Assembly (NCBI RefSeq): GCF_001540865.1
Contig: NC_033629.1
Location: 4,417,595-4,481,594 of the forward strand
Reading direction: 5' to 3'
DNA from: Ananas comosus
Taxonomy: Eukaryota; Streptophyta; Magnoliopsida; Poales; Bromeliaceae
DNA: 64,000 bases
The position numbers and the translations under genes are program-made. Below are positions 13,431 through 24,707 of the stretch, piece by piece (position 1 is the first letter of the stretch; every line of letters starts with the position of its first letter). The notes under the pieces are model-generated. The model was given only the letters and a program-made list of their open reading frames with translations, had not been told where the DNA came from and did no database searches.

Positions 13431-14376
13431 CGTACGGACGGGACATCTTAATTAATTAGCTATGCACAGAGATGCTAATTAGTTTGCCTCTATACCCCCT
13501 CAAGAATCGTACATGCCCTCAATAGAACCGGCCACTTAATTATGCGGCTAATTAATTTTGGCCTCTATACCTCTCTACACGAGCCGTACATGCATATGCA
13601 TGTATATATAGAGAATGATTTGGCTCAATCCTACTCTAATTCAATTTGATTATTGAATATAGAGTATTATATGGAAACCAATCCTAGTCCATCTAGGATT
13701 CCAATTTAAATTAGGATCCACCAAAATAAATCCTTATGAGATTTTTTTTATTTTTTCATAAATCCGGTGTATGAACCAAACCAAAAAAGAAGGCATATCT
13801 TTAACACTCTCTATATATATATATATTACTTTGATATTGTGTAAAATAATACTTTTAATTATTTAGAAATTTAAACTGTCATGGAGCGGAGCTTCCATAT
13901 TTTATTTCAAAATTAAGTGTCATCTCCATTATATTATTATAATAATTTATTATTTTTTGAATACCACCAGGTAGAATCCTGAGTGGTGATATATTAGCTA
14001 GATTTAATAAAACGACGCAAAAGTATATGTAGGGATGGTGCACTGTAGACCAAAGATATATTAGAGACAATAATGATAATAATATATACGACTACTATAT
14101 ATGTACGTAGTGCATAACGCTTGAAAAAGCAAATTGAGAGAGAGATGATATATTCACACATAAAAAGGCCATATATTTTATTCCAGGAAATATTAGAGAC
14201 TAATAACATACACGCCCGATCGAGAACAAAGACGAGCAAATCACATTATTAGCCATGCATTAATTATTGAACTACGTACACAAGACAACACATGTACGTA
14301 CACATCACACAATGCGTTCAGGGAACTTTTATGTATATATAAATACCCTTCGAATATATAATAACTAAATGATTAA
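13430..14376. other. Intergenic DNA 3' of the GLP pseudogene
   Basis: AT-rich DNA with direct repeats of gcctctatacc and cgtacatgc words at 13480-13600 and a short TA tract near 13812-13826. No gene recognised. Confidence 0.5.
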
Positions 14377-15112
14377 TTAGTTCCCGAACTTGGATTTGAT
14401 GAGGTCGATGATCTGGTTGTTCACCTGGAAGGTCTTGTAGATTTTAATCATAATTAGATTTTCGCTGTGGTATTTGTTCCAACAAAACTCAAAATTTTGA
14501 GTTTTTCACCAATACTAAGCACCTCGTCGGGGATCGGGGGCTTTGATCCGAACAGCACCACCGACGAGTCCACCGTCCCCGGCAACTGGCTATTGAACGC
14601 GGTGGTCTCCGGCGCCTTCCCCTTGCCGACGTTGAGCTCGAAGTGCATGAGCCCCCGCGGGATGATGAAGTTCATCCCCGCAACGATCACCTTGGAGTAG
14701 AACACCCCTGCGGACGACACGAACCCGACGAGCACCTCCCCCTCGACAACGAACACCAGCTCGGTCGCGCGGGGTGGACGTGCAGAGGGTTCACCCCACC
14801 GGGGGCCAAATCCACCCGGCTCATCGACAACCCAAGCGTGTTCAACCCCTGGAAGGTCAGCACGTTGGCCACGCTGACGTTCGACCCGAATATGTCGTAG
14901 GTGTTGGCCGCCACGGATAGTGCGGCGGAGAAGTCGTCAGAGACGACGGTGGTGTTCTGCTTGCATGGGAAGCCATTCACGACTACCGCGGAGCTCAAGT
15001 CCGCGACGCAGAAGTCCTGGAGGGGGTTGGGGTCGGTGGCAACGGAGGTCGGGGAGGAGATGAACAAGATAGTAAGGGAGAGGGAGAGGAGGAGAAGAGA
15101 CTTAACTGCCAT
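14377..15112 (-). pseudogene. Germin-like protein pseudogene (frameshift plus insertion)
   Basis: Reading leftward from ATG at 15110-15112, it encodes a signal peptide (MAVKSLLLLSLSLTILF...) and the GLP core DPNPLQDFC, NGFPCK and the cupin box start GGVNPLHVHP. One base is missing there (about 14770-14775): the next codons run into another frame, while the following frame resumes with LVFVVEGEVLVGFV and later IIPRGLMHFELNVG. A second lesion is an extra segment of about 77 bases near 14440-14515 holding a perfect palindrome of aaaactcaaaa. It separates DEVL from the tail KTFQV...KSKFGN, which ends at the stop 14377-14379. The gene is therefore not expected to give a full protein. Its tail matches the copy at 46058 more than that at 28817. 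No intron is seen. An assembly error at the first site is possible, but the insertion makes loss of function likely. Confidence 0.88.
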
Positions 15113-15159
15113 CGTAATTAGCTTAGTGTTGGTGTAAATATTCAAAAAATAGAGGTTAG

Positions 15160-15640
15160 CTACAAAATAATTTAAAAAATATCAACGAGTCGATCAAGCC
15201 GAGGCACGGATATCTCGCTCTCTTTAAGGAGATTCAAGCCCTCTGCGGTTGGCAAACCCTTTGCACCGATGCAGCAGAGCACCGACTTGTCCCCTCCAGA
15301 ATACAACGGCTCGACCCTCGTCATGTGGCTTCACCAACTCTGCACAAGTAGATGAGCCCAAAGCTCCACCAAAAGAAACACCTTTCTTTAACCTTCTCTT
15401 TCTCACAAGTAGATAGAAATAGCTTTAGTTGTATATTGTTGTTATGCAAATGAATGAAAATGCACTCTATATATAGGCCTCACAAGCTATAGGTTACAAG
15501 AATTAAATGGCTTGGAGTTATGAAGTAACTTGCATTCCTCCATGAATGCAAGAGTATAGGTTATCGGAATGCAATATGAATGCATGTATAGATTATGTCA
15601 TTTTCAATGCAAATATTATTTAATAATAAAATGTAACAAC
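15160..15640. mobile_element. Probable retrotransposon LTR fragment upstream of the GLP pseudogene
   Basis: Moderately GC-rich sequence with no lasting reading frame (gagtcgatcaagccgaggca..., ctctttaaggagattcaagc) followed by a TATA-like tract near 15468-15475. It looks like plant LTR sequence and unlike a GLP promoter. Ends were not found. Confidence 0.3.
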
Positions 15641-16793
15641 ACTTAGTTTATGAATTGGATGGAGGATACTGATGAATATGCTGTGAGGAAGAGAGTGCAG
15701 TATGGTGCTGTATTTATAGTATGGTGAGTGTTACAGTTTCAAGTCTCATATCCGTTCAAATTAACATCTTTACACGACTGGGGTTAGGTAGAAGTTACTG
15801 TGGTGCTCGGATAAACAATTAATGGGTGGGAAATGACTGATTTAGAATCTATTCTAATGAAATCTAGTTTTAAATGTAAAACGAGTTACCTCTATGTATG
15901 ATGTAAACATAGGTTACTTGTAGCCACATATATAGTACGTATTGAAGATCTCTTATTTGAAATTTGATAGATACTAGGATGCAAAGAAGATTATAAGAGT
16001 CGGCAAAAGAAAAATAGTGCCAATTGGTGCGCGGCTTGATATATACATGTGTTCAGGTTGCGTGGATGAATTAAAATATAATACGTGGTGCACCAAGAGC
16101 CGCTAAAAACGGAGACTTTCTTGGCGGGAACGGTTGAGAACGCGACGTGGAAATAATTTCCGTAACCAATAAAAGGTGTCTATAGCGTTTTCCCATGGAC
16201 GACGCGATCGAGTTGCCCGATAACTGCAGGTTGACAGCAATACTATAAATAACGCTAAGACGCCTGAAATAAGAGTCTTTCTTCCCTGCGAATAAGAAAA
16301 CCACTCTATTAATATCAGTAATTTCTCTATTTTCTAAGAATAGAATATTTTTATAATCCTTTATTAACTACATTTTAAGAACTTTTAATTTTAGGAGTAG
16401 AACAGCTTAGTCTCGATTAGAAATAGCTTAATCTCTGTAAATTTTGATCAGCTCCTGTCACAACCAACTTGCATGGCTCGAACAGAAGTAACTAATGAAG
16501 CATTGAAGCTTTAGAAAAAGATAAGGAAGCAAGAGTACGTGTAGGGTGCGTTATAGGCACAAGAGTGGATTTTAGTTCACCATATTCTATATATCCTACG
16601 AGAAAATGATCCATATATGTATTATGCATATATACGTTAGTTGCATCATGGGAAGCTGAATTTGTTAGCGGTTTCTTTTTATATATTAATTGTTAATGTA
16701 TTAACGTACGTAATATATAATATTAATTTGATTAGTTCATGCATGTAATATCAAAGTGTCATATATAAATTTGCAACGCATTAATACTCTATA
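15641..16793. other. Intergenic DNA
   Basis: No gene recognised. A moderately GC-rich patch lies at about 16070-16280 without coding character; the rest is AT-rich. Confidence 0.5.
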
Positions 16794-19213
16794 TGTCATG
16801 CCCCGGATTACACATTTTCCGGGCGCGCCGACAAATCCGCCGTATACAAAAGAAATTTTTCCTGTATACGAAACGATTGCTGTACCTGTAAATCAAACAC
16901 TACTACGAACAGTAGTAGAGAGCTGCTAGAGAAAACAGGAGATAAACAAACTGAGTTTCATATACATAGTCCAAATCTAAAATACAAAGCTACTCGCACT
17001 GGCGAGTTAAGTCCACTATGTACATAAACTCGAAACAAAACATCTACCTGCAGTAGGGTGCCTCTAACTCTGTCAGTCGGGTAGGGCTCTAACTCACGAC
17101 GCCCTTGCCTCGATCCTGATCCGCGGAAGGCGCAGCAGCCGAAACCTGTGGCTCTGCAAAACAGGGGGTAACAACTGGGCGTGAGAACTACTGTAAAAAC
17201 AAGTAGTCCTCAGTGGGTACCGCCAAAACAACATCGGTCCACCCACTAAATCTACAGAAGGGAACAAGAATAGTAGGAAAAGCAGGAAGTACACTCTACT
17301 GCTATCAATCACTACACTATCATGCTCTACACTAACCAACTGTAGGAAATGTCAAATCTGACCCAATCCAATCAGGACTGTAAGCATACCCGTCCCCGGG
17401 ACAGTGAATACACACGTCCCTGCCCAGTTGCAACTATCAGACTCTATCCACACAACTGGTCCGTGGAGAGCAAGTCCAACTAGCATGAGCGACACCAACG
17501 CGAAAGCACAAAGCCTGACTCCGGAGTGGCACTCGTGGGCACTACCCAACCGAGTATGCAGCGTATCTCTGTCGAGCTCAATCAGGCTCCAACTAGCCAA
17601 GGTCAAGTGAACAGGATCAAAACAGGTCTACAAACCAAACCCACGTGCCCTCGGCACAATCTGTGACCAAAACAAGAATCTGAGTCCACCGCTAACCCGA
17701 ACGGTACCCAACGACCCGAAACAGCCTATACTCTGCTGAAAAATAAGCTCGGCACCTCAGCACGAGCGTAAATGCCATCTAAACTATCCTAGGTATCCAT
17801 CGCACTAATACTACAACGATACAATCGAATTTCGGCTCCTAGAGCTAAATTTGGTAGTTTAAGCATATGACGGGTCAAAAACGCGGCTTTTCTCCTAAGT
17901 CAAATTTCAAGTCCAACATGTATAATATAAACATTCATTTCAGCATGCTTTTATATTCATATTACGTCCAAAATGCTAATCGATGAATTAAAGCATGATA
18001 TACAAAAATCGAACTATACACGTCGACTAAACATGCACTTAGGAGCGAAACCGATGATACACCCACCTCTAGTGCAATTCCTGGCAGCAAGATGGTCTCG
18101 GATCACAAGCAACACTGCTGGAAACACCTCCAAACCAGCAACAAAGCCCCTCAAGATCTGGATTTACAATTCACCCAAAAATCCAATAAAAACCATCAAT
18201 TTACCAAAATTTCAGCACTTAAGCTTAATTATCTCAATTCCAATATCAAAACTCACATAATGAGCTCCAATTCGGGTGAGGACAGATCCAAATCCAGCAA
18301 CTACTGAAGGGTGATCAAACTCAGGTCCAAAATCCCACTGCCAACAAAGATAGCATCAAGAAAAACTCGAAAATCCCATTTTCAGCTCAAAGCCAACAGC
18401 AGTCCAGAAAAACCTCAATTTGACCAAGCTAACCTCAACCAAAATCTGCAATTCAGGGCTTCGTGGATTGCTCTGGAAGTCTAGAATCCAGCAAACCAAG
18501 TTTCGTCGAAATCCGACCTTCCTACGTCGCGCACGAGCCAAAACACTGGAGGTCGCCGCTGAAGAACTGCAGAATCAGCACTCTCTCAAGCTGGATCAAT
18601 GGAAGTTTGATGCAATTTGAGGCAAATCCGAGGGTAGAGATGCTAAAAGGGACTTCTCTGTGAAGAAGGGAGGAAAAGAGCAGCAAAGGGGCGTATTCCA
18701 TCTATTTATAGAGAGTTAAAATGATCCAGAAAGTCTCAGGAACTCAAGCTGCTATCCAGTGTCCCTACAGAAACGGGCATTTCTGGCCGCCCGGAACTAT
18801 GTTCTGGGCGACCAGAACATCCGGCCTGCACAAAACGGGCTCCTCGGACTCTCCGCCCGCGGTGTGCTGCGCCCGTAAATGGCTCCGGCGGAACTCACCT
18901 ACCGCCTGCCACGCGTCGAAGCAAGCGATATTCACGATGTCGAATTTCCGAACCCACATCTGGGCGCCCGGAACATGGGATCCGAATTGGCTTCCAGTTT
19001 CAGTTAAATTCAACACTCAGTTCTGGGCGACCCTAACAATGTTCTGGGCGCCCGAATCTGGCAAAACTCCAGTTTTGCCTTTTTGAGTGCGCCGAGTCCA
19101 ATTCTGCATCCAATTCGTGCAGAATTGACTCCGACTCAGTCCGACACTCTCCAGAGATGTCGACCAGTCACTAATACTGAAGCCAATCCTATCCAAAGGT
19201 CAAGAACACTACA
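16794..19213 (-). mobile_element. Solo LTR, family A copy 2 (inverted, longer variant)
   Basis: On the plus strand it begins TGTCATGCCCCGG and ends AACACTACA, the reverse of the family A ends. A perfect 5-base target duplication (ctata at 16789-16793 and 19214-19218) frames it. It is about 2.4 kb, roughly 450 bases longer than copies 1 and 4. The part that in those copies holds gtaccggtac repeats instead holds repeats of a different palindromic word, tgggcgcccg (near 18780, 18961, 19022 and 19041). The 121-codon plus-strand frame at 18721-19086 lies across these repeats and is not considered a gene. Confidence 0.85.
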
Positions 19214-19330
19214 CTATACAAGTAAAATATTCTATTAAGAGGCCAAAAGGATTTCCCCTTTCATGAATGAGTTGAAATAATTTGGCAAAGACAACTTGAC
19301 AATTTATGGCAAATGTTTTCAATACACTAA

Positions 19331-19578
19331 GGTCCCATTTAAATGTCGAAATAATTAAATTATACAAGAGTAACTTTTTCTACGAAAAATTTTTAGTATT
19401 TATTATAAACAAGGGATTTAAAATATTTATAGGTGAAATATATAAACAAGGGATTTAAAATATTTTTTTTCAAAAATTTTAATATTTATTATTTAATAGG
19501 ATAATATATTTCACCTATAAATATTTGATCCCATTATTTTATCAATCAAATATACAAAATTTCTAAGTAAATAGGGTC
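19331..19578. mobile_element. MITE-like inverted repeat element
   Basis: Left end ggtcccatttaaatg and reverse complement of the right end gaccctatttacttag are similar. Inside, atatttataggtgaaata is matched by its complement near 19505-19525, and tataaacaagggatttaaaa is directly repeated. No coding. Confidence 0.45.
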
Positions 19579-19995
19579 TGAGTATTCCAGCTCAGCAAAC
19601 AAATAAGAGGGAGAAATATTAAAATAAAAAATTTCAAATATAAACGATATTAAACTTGATGAATACTCGATTCATATCCCAACCCCGAGGTTCCAACGAA
19701 GCAGCAAGGCTAACACATAGCATGCGTATTCATTACATTCACGTGCGCCTCTGCGTAAAATTTTGCACCCTAGCTTGCTTTGGTTGGTGAATTAATTAAA
19801 ACAACAACAATCATCAATCAATTCAAAGCCATTTCCAAACTTTATAACCTAGAAAAATATTTAAATCCATTATCCAAAAGAATAATTAAATTTTTTTTAG
19901 CATATCGCGATTTCATAGTCGCCGTTAATTAGTGTCTTGTTTATAAAAATATATTTTCATGCTCAAAGCGTATGGAGATGGTTACATATATAGAG

Positions 19996-20245
19996 GAGTT
20001 GGGTTAGAATACTCTTAATAATATTTATCTTTTTTTGCTATTAAATTTTTAGTATTGGGTTAATTTTTTGATCATTTCTAACCATTTGATTAAATATTAT
20101 AATTCAGTGGGGATCACTAAATCCTAGGGGGACCACTCAACCGTAAGAGACTAATATTATCTTAACCTTATAATTTCTCATGCAAGGATTAAAAATCTGA
20201 TAGCAAAAGGGACCAAATATTATCAATAGTATTCCAGCCAAACTC
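19996..20245. mobile_element. MITE in TA-rich DNA (family M1)
   Basis: Starts gagttgggttagaatact and the reverse complement of its end starts gagtttggctggaatact, followed on both sides by a phrase about the residue-like word tagcaaa. The middle has cctagggggaccactcaac, shared with the element at 20447-20698. It is flanked by atatat on both sides. Confidence 0.6.
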
Positions 20246-20253
20246 TATATATA

Positions 20254-20411
20254 GAGTTGAGCTGGAATACTATTAGTAGCAAACGGATTTCGTTGCCACT
20301 CATTTCTTTCAATGATGGAGCTTCCAAATTGACGATCGGTACCGTTGAACATGATTAATTTATACCCCTCGAAGTATCAAGGAACTAAATTTCCAAAGCA
20401 TAGGAGATGTT
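20254..20411. mobile_element. Truncated MITE related to the one at 767-1306
   Basis: Begins gagttgagctggaatact and runs through tgatggagcttccaaat and gacgatcggtaccgttgaac as in the 767-1306 element, then stops at a TA tract. Only one end is present. Confidence 0.6.
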
Positions 20412-20412
20412 C

Positions 20413-20446
<34 letters not shown>

Positions 20447-20449
<3 letters not shown>

Positions 20450-20694
20450 TTGGACTGGGCTACTATTAGTAGCAAAATTCCGTTGTTGCTACCAGTTTTT
20501 TAGCCTTTGGATCAACTCTTTTCATTATTTCTAACCATTGGATTAAATACTATAACCCAGTGGGGACCACTCAACCCTAGGGGGACCACTCAACTATAAC
20601 CGACTAATATCATCCTGACCCTATAATTTTGCATCCAAGGGTTAAAAATTTGATAGCAAAAAATACGTTTTACTATGAATAGTATTCCAGTCTA

Positions 20695-20698
<4 letters not shown>
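20447..20698. mobile_element. MITE in (TA)n (family M1)
   Basis: Begins gagttggactgggctact and ends with the complement of gaattagactggaatact. The interior shares cccagtggggaccactcaac with the copies at 19996 and 21843. Both sides are long TA runs. Confidence 0.65.
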
Positions 20699-20735
<37 letters not shown>

Positions 20736-20736
20736 N

Positions 20737-20768
<32 letters not shown>
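20698..20768. repeat. (TA)n microsatellite with one unresolved base
   Basis: About 70 bases of uninterrupted TA with N at 20736. The true length is unknown. Confidence 0.95.
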
Positions 20769-20771
<3 letters not shown>

Positions 20772-20797
20772 CGAGAGAGAGAGGGAGAGAGGGAGAG

Positions 20798-21920
20798 AGA
20801 GTAAGGCTACTAGACTCTTACAAGTATAGAACCCTTTGTACTCATAAGTTGTTTTTGATGATAGAGTTTCCGAATCGACAATCCACTACGTTAAATATGC
20901 TGTAGACACTACAACAAAAACGGTCTATAGCAACACTTTTAAATGTAGGTACATGTCAAAAAAGTGCTGCTAGCTAAAATTACCGACACTTTTAAAAAGT
21001 GTTGCTATATGTGGGGTCGCTAGGTATATAGTGACAGTTAAAGAGTGTCGCTATAACCTAAAAGAGTGCTGCTAATTTACCAACACTTATTTAAGCATTT
21101 AGCAACCGCTGAAACTCTATCTCGTTAGCTGCAGTTGCGGAGAAGGATGACAGTAAAAGCTTTTCGTCTAGAATTTCAGTGGATTGAGTGAAGAGAGAAG
21201 AAAAAATGGTAATTGATTTTTCTTTCTTTTTTTTTCTTTTCTGTTTGTAATCGGGCCAAATGGACTGGGTGTGGTGGGTTGAGTAGAGTAATCTTTTATT
21301 TTTGGTTGGATTGGGCTTTATATTTAGGCATTAGTAGATGTGTTTTTAAGTTTTAGTATAAATGGGACACTTACTCAAAAAGGTCCCAAACATGTGTCTC
21401 TATAACCTAATTCTGTTGTAGTGAGAGTATTTAAAACTTCTAAAAATTAAATTTCATAATTTTTTAAAATTATATTAAAATTCATCAAGCGGGCATAAAA
21501 TAAAAAGTCAAAATCGAACGACGTCCTAAAAATAGTTGATCAGATCCTTCAATTTAAGATGAGAGTTATTGATCTTTTATTTAGACAATGAATAAAATTT
21601 TCTATAAAAAAATCAACCGATTTTGATTTCTTTTACATTGTTAAACTAGCAAATATTCCATACTGGCAGTTAAAAATTGTCAATTTTAAGATCTTTTGAT
21701 CGTAAGGCAAATAATGTCAAAAAATTATAAAATTTGATTTTTAAATCGAGAGTTGCGTTAGAATACTATTGATAACAAAAGTTCCATTTTGCTATCAAGT
21801 TTTTAGCTTTTGGAATAATTCCTTTTATCATATCTAACCATTAGATTAAATATTATAACCCAGTGGGGACCACTCAACCCTAGGGGGACCACTACTCATA
21901 AGAGTATAGTAGCCCTACTC
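20798..21920. mobile_element. MITE (family M2) carrying nested insertions
   Basis: The left end agtaaggctactagactctt and the reverse complement of the right end agtagggctactatactctt are inverted repeats. Interior words (gatagagtttccgaatcgac, aagtccatcaag-like and tgatcggatcgttc-like phrases) match the intact copy at 21941-22485. It is interrupted by the CACTA-type MITE at 20907-21423, and near 21750-21895 by part of a family M1 element. Confidence 0.6.
20907..21423. mobile_element. CACTA-type MITE, 517 bp
   Basis: Begins CACTACAACAAAAACGG and ends CTGTTGTAGTG. A 3-base target duplication (aga at 20904-20906 and 21424-21426) fits the CACTA superfamily. The interior has repeated sub-terminal words such as gacactttta and gtgctgcta, as expected of CACTA sub-terminal repeats. 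There is no transposase. The first 170 bases are almost identical to the copy at 63831-64000. Confidence 0.85.
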
Positions 21921-21940
21921 TATATATATATATATATATA

Positions 21941-22485
21941 GGCCGTGGCTACTATACTATTATGAGTATTGGAGTCCTCGTACTCATAAGTTGTTTTCGA
22001 CGATGGAGCTTCCGAATCAACGATCTACTCCGTTAAATATGATCTAGAGTATTTGAAATTTCTAGAAAATAAATTTCGTAAATTTTCGAAATCATAATAA
22101 AGTCCATCAAGTGGGCATAAAATGAATGGTCAAAATCGAACGACGTTCTAAAAAAAGATGATCGGATCGTTCAATTCAAGATCGGAGTTATTGATCTTTA
22201 CCTATGTAGTGAATAGAATTTTCTATCAAAAATTCAACAAATTCAGATTCTTTTACACCGTTAAACTAGCAAGTATCCCATACCGGCCGTTAAAAATTGT
22301 CAAATTTGTGACCTCTTAATCGTAAGGTAAATGATGTCGAAAAATTATAAAATTTGATTTCTAGAAGTTTTAAATGCTGTAAATAACGTTTAACTGTGTG
22401 GATCGTCGATTAGGAAGCTCTATCATCGAAAACAACTTATGAGTATGAGGGCGATCGCACTCATAAATAGTATAGTAGCCGACCC
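21941..22485. mobile_element. MITE (family M2), intact
   Basis: The left end ggccgtggctactatact and the reverse complement of the right end gggtcggctactatact match, and the arms continue with tgttttcgacgatggagctt and its complement. It lies between TA tracts. No coding. Confidence 0.7.
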
Positions 22486-22505
22486 TATATATATATATAT
22501 ATATA

Positions 22506-23044
22506 GAGTCGGCTACTATCCTATTAATAGATTGGAGCCATTGTCTATCAAGTCGTTTTGATTGATCGGAACTTCAAATTGATAATCGGCACCTTGAAAT
22601 TGATCTACACAATTAAAATGTTTAGAAACCAAATTTTGTATATTTAAAAATTATTATCAAGTTCATCTTAAAAGTTAAAAAATGAATGGTCATAAATGAA
22701 TAACCTAAAATAAATGTTAGATTTTCTCAATTCATAACAGAATAGATATCAAACATTATTTAATTAGTATAAAGATTTTCTATCAAAAATTCAAGCAATT
22801 TGAAATTGCCTAAGCACCGGTTAAACAAGCAAACGGCTCATATAGGCCGTAAAAAATTGTCGATTTTACGACACTTTGATCACCATGTAAATAATTTTAA
22901 AATTTATGAAATTTTGTTTCTAGATATTTCAAATACTCTAAATCAACTTCAATGGTTCCGATCATCGATTCGGAATCTCGATCATAAAAAATAATTTGAT
23001 AGGACAATTGCTCCTATCCTATTAATAGGATAGTAGCTCTAGCC
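22506..23044. mobile_element. MITE (family M3) with long inverted repeats
   Basis: The left end gagtcggctactatcctatt and the reverse complement of the right end ggctagagctactatcctat match, followed by attgtctatcaa / attgtcctatcaa. The layout is that of family M2 but the sequence is diverged. It lies between TA tracts. Confidence 0.65.
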
Positions 23045-23058
23045 TATATATATATATA

Positions 23059-24000
23059 TTAGTGTAGAGACCCGCGCGATGGAGCGGGTAGATAATAGAA
23101 GCAAATTTTTAAAATTTTAATAAAATTTATATTTACAGCTTATAGGAAGCTATACCATATTAAGCACAGTCAATTTGCATGACTAAATTTAATTGTTAAA
23201 AAAATAAAATCATAGCTAGAAGCATATAAAATACATAAATAATAATTTAACGTATCTGGCTTAAGAAAATTTTGGGTGGGGTCTCAGGCTTTAGTCTCCA
23301 CATCATACTTTTTAATCTACGAAACGAATTTTGCCCACAACAGTGTCTACTCAAAAAAATGGTCATAAGATGAAAATAAAACAAAAAACATCAATCTTAA
23401 AAAAACTAATACTTTTTTGGAGCGCTTCTCTTACTCATCCAAACCTTATACATTTTCTTAATCTTCAGCTGGTTGTTGCTTTCCGCGCCGAGTCACTTCT
23501 GGATTTCCATTGTAACCTATGAATAAACACCTCATCTGCATCACCAAACTGCGATATCTAAACCGACACAGCCTTGCCATCACATCAACTACAGAAATTC
23601 TAATTCTTAAACAATTTGATTTACTAAGAAGTTCCGGCGATTCTTGAGAAGCGAGCTCCCACACAACGTCCCCGCGAAGAGGAGGCTAGGATGCCTCTCT
23701 CCTTGGCCCAGTTGTGGGCGCGCGCGAGTCGCGCGAGGAGGCAGCCGAGGTGACGACGGTTCAAGGCGAGCGAGGGCTCCGGCGCAGACCGGCCGGCGCG
23801 AGCATTTATATGGGCCACGGCTGGACTTTACAGGACGATACTTCTTGAAAGAGATAACGTTCTTCGCATGTTCTTCTTCTTCATTATCCTCATAATCTTT
23901 GTTAACATAATGAGATAGAGAGAAGGAGATGAGTGTGAGGTGAGAGATTAGATGATAATCTTCCTTTTTGTATGGAAAATAACATGTCATGCAAAAAAAA
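23059..24000 (-). mobile_element. Helitron-like 3' end with a GC-rich gene fragment (minus orientation)
   Basis: On the minus strand the sequence runs through a hairpin (acccgctccatcgcgcgggt) and then tctctacactaa at 23059, followed by T. This is the classical Helitron 3' layout: hairpin, short spacer, CTRR, insertion before T. The 5' end was not located, so the right border is arbitrary. At 23640-23830 lies an island far richer in G and C, whose minus frame contains LNRRHLGCLLARLARAHNWA. This looks like part of a plant nuclear gene captured by the element; I cannot name it. Confidence 0.5.
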
Positions 24001-24203
24001 GGGGGTGGGGGAACTAATAGTGGAGGGGAGTGGATTAATTAGAGTTACAAATTAAGCTCACTAATTGGTGGAATATGATGCATATAATTAAATGTGGAGA
24101 GATGAATGGTTGAGCATTTAGAAGTGGAGATGAAACGTAAATTAAAAAAAATGAGAGCTTGCCACGTCATAATTTTATATTGGGAATTCATATAAGAGTA
24201 TAT

Positions 24204-24360
24204 GACTATTTATTTACAAACTTTCCTATAATTTTAATCATATTTATAAAAAAAATATCTATTAACCTATATGAATCTCCAATGTTTATTGCCATGTGGT
24301 AAGTTCTCCTTCACCCTCGCTAGCATATGACCCTTCTTCTTCCTCTAGCATGTGACCCTN

Positions 24361-24394
<34 letters not shown>

Positions 24395-24707
24395 GGGGAT
24401 TTGGCCCGGAAAGTTTGACCACCCATAAGGACTCAAATTATAATGAGGTAGTAAAATTTCTAAAGGGCAAAGCAAATTTTTATTTTTTTAAATCTTTTAA
24501 CTTGTCTGATTTTACTTTAGAATTTTCAAAAAAATTATTATAAAATCATAGGACTATTTATTTACAAACTTTCCTATAATTTTAATCATATTTATAAAAA
24601 AAATATCTATTAACCTATATGAATCTCCAATGTTTATTGCCATGTGGTAAGTTCTCCTTCACCCTCGCTAGCATATGACCCTTCTTCTTCCTCTAGCATG
24701 TGACCCT
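24204..24707. repeat. Perfect 156-bp direct repeat around an N
   Basis: 24204-24359 and 24552-24707 read as identical. Between them are an N at 24360, about 30 bases of TA, and about 160 bases of other sequence. Either a very recent tandem duplication or an assembly artefact at the unresolved base. Confidence 0.85.

Noticed and set aside
18721..19086. 121-codon plus-strand frame
   Set aside because: Lies inside a solo LTR on the strand opposite to the element and is built from repeats of a palindromic word.
24204..24707. Repeat pair considered as LTRs or a CRISPR-like array
   Set aside because: Only two copies, no TG/CA ends, no spacer regularity, and an N at the junction.
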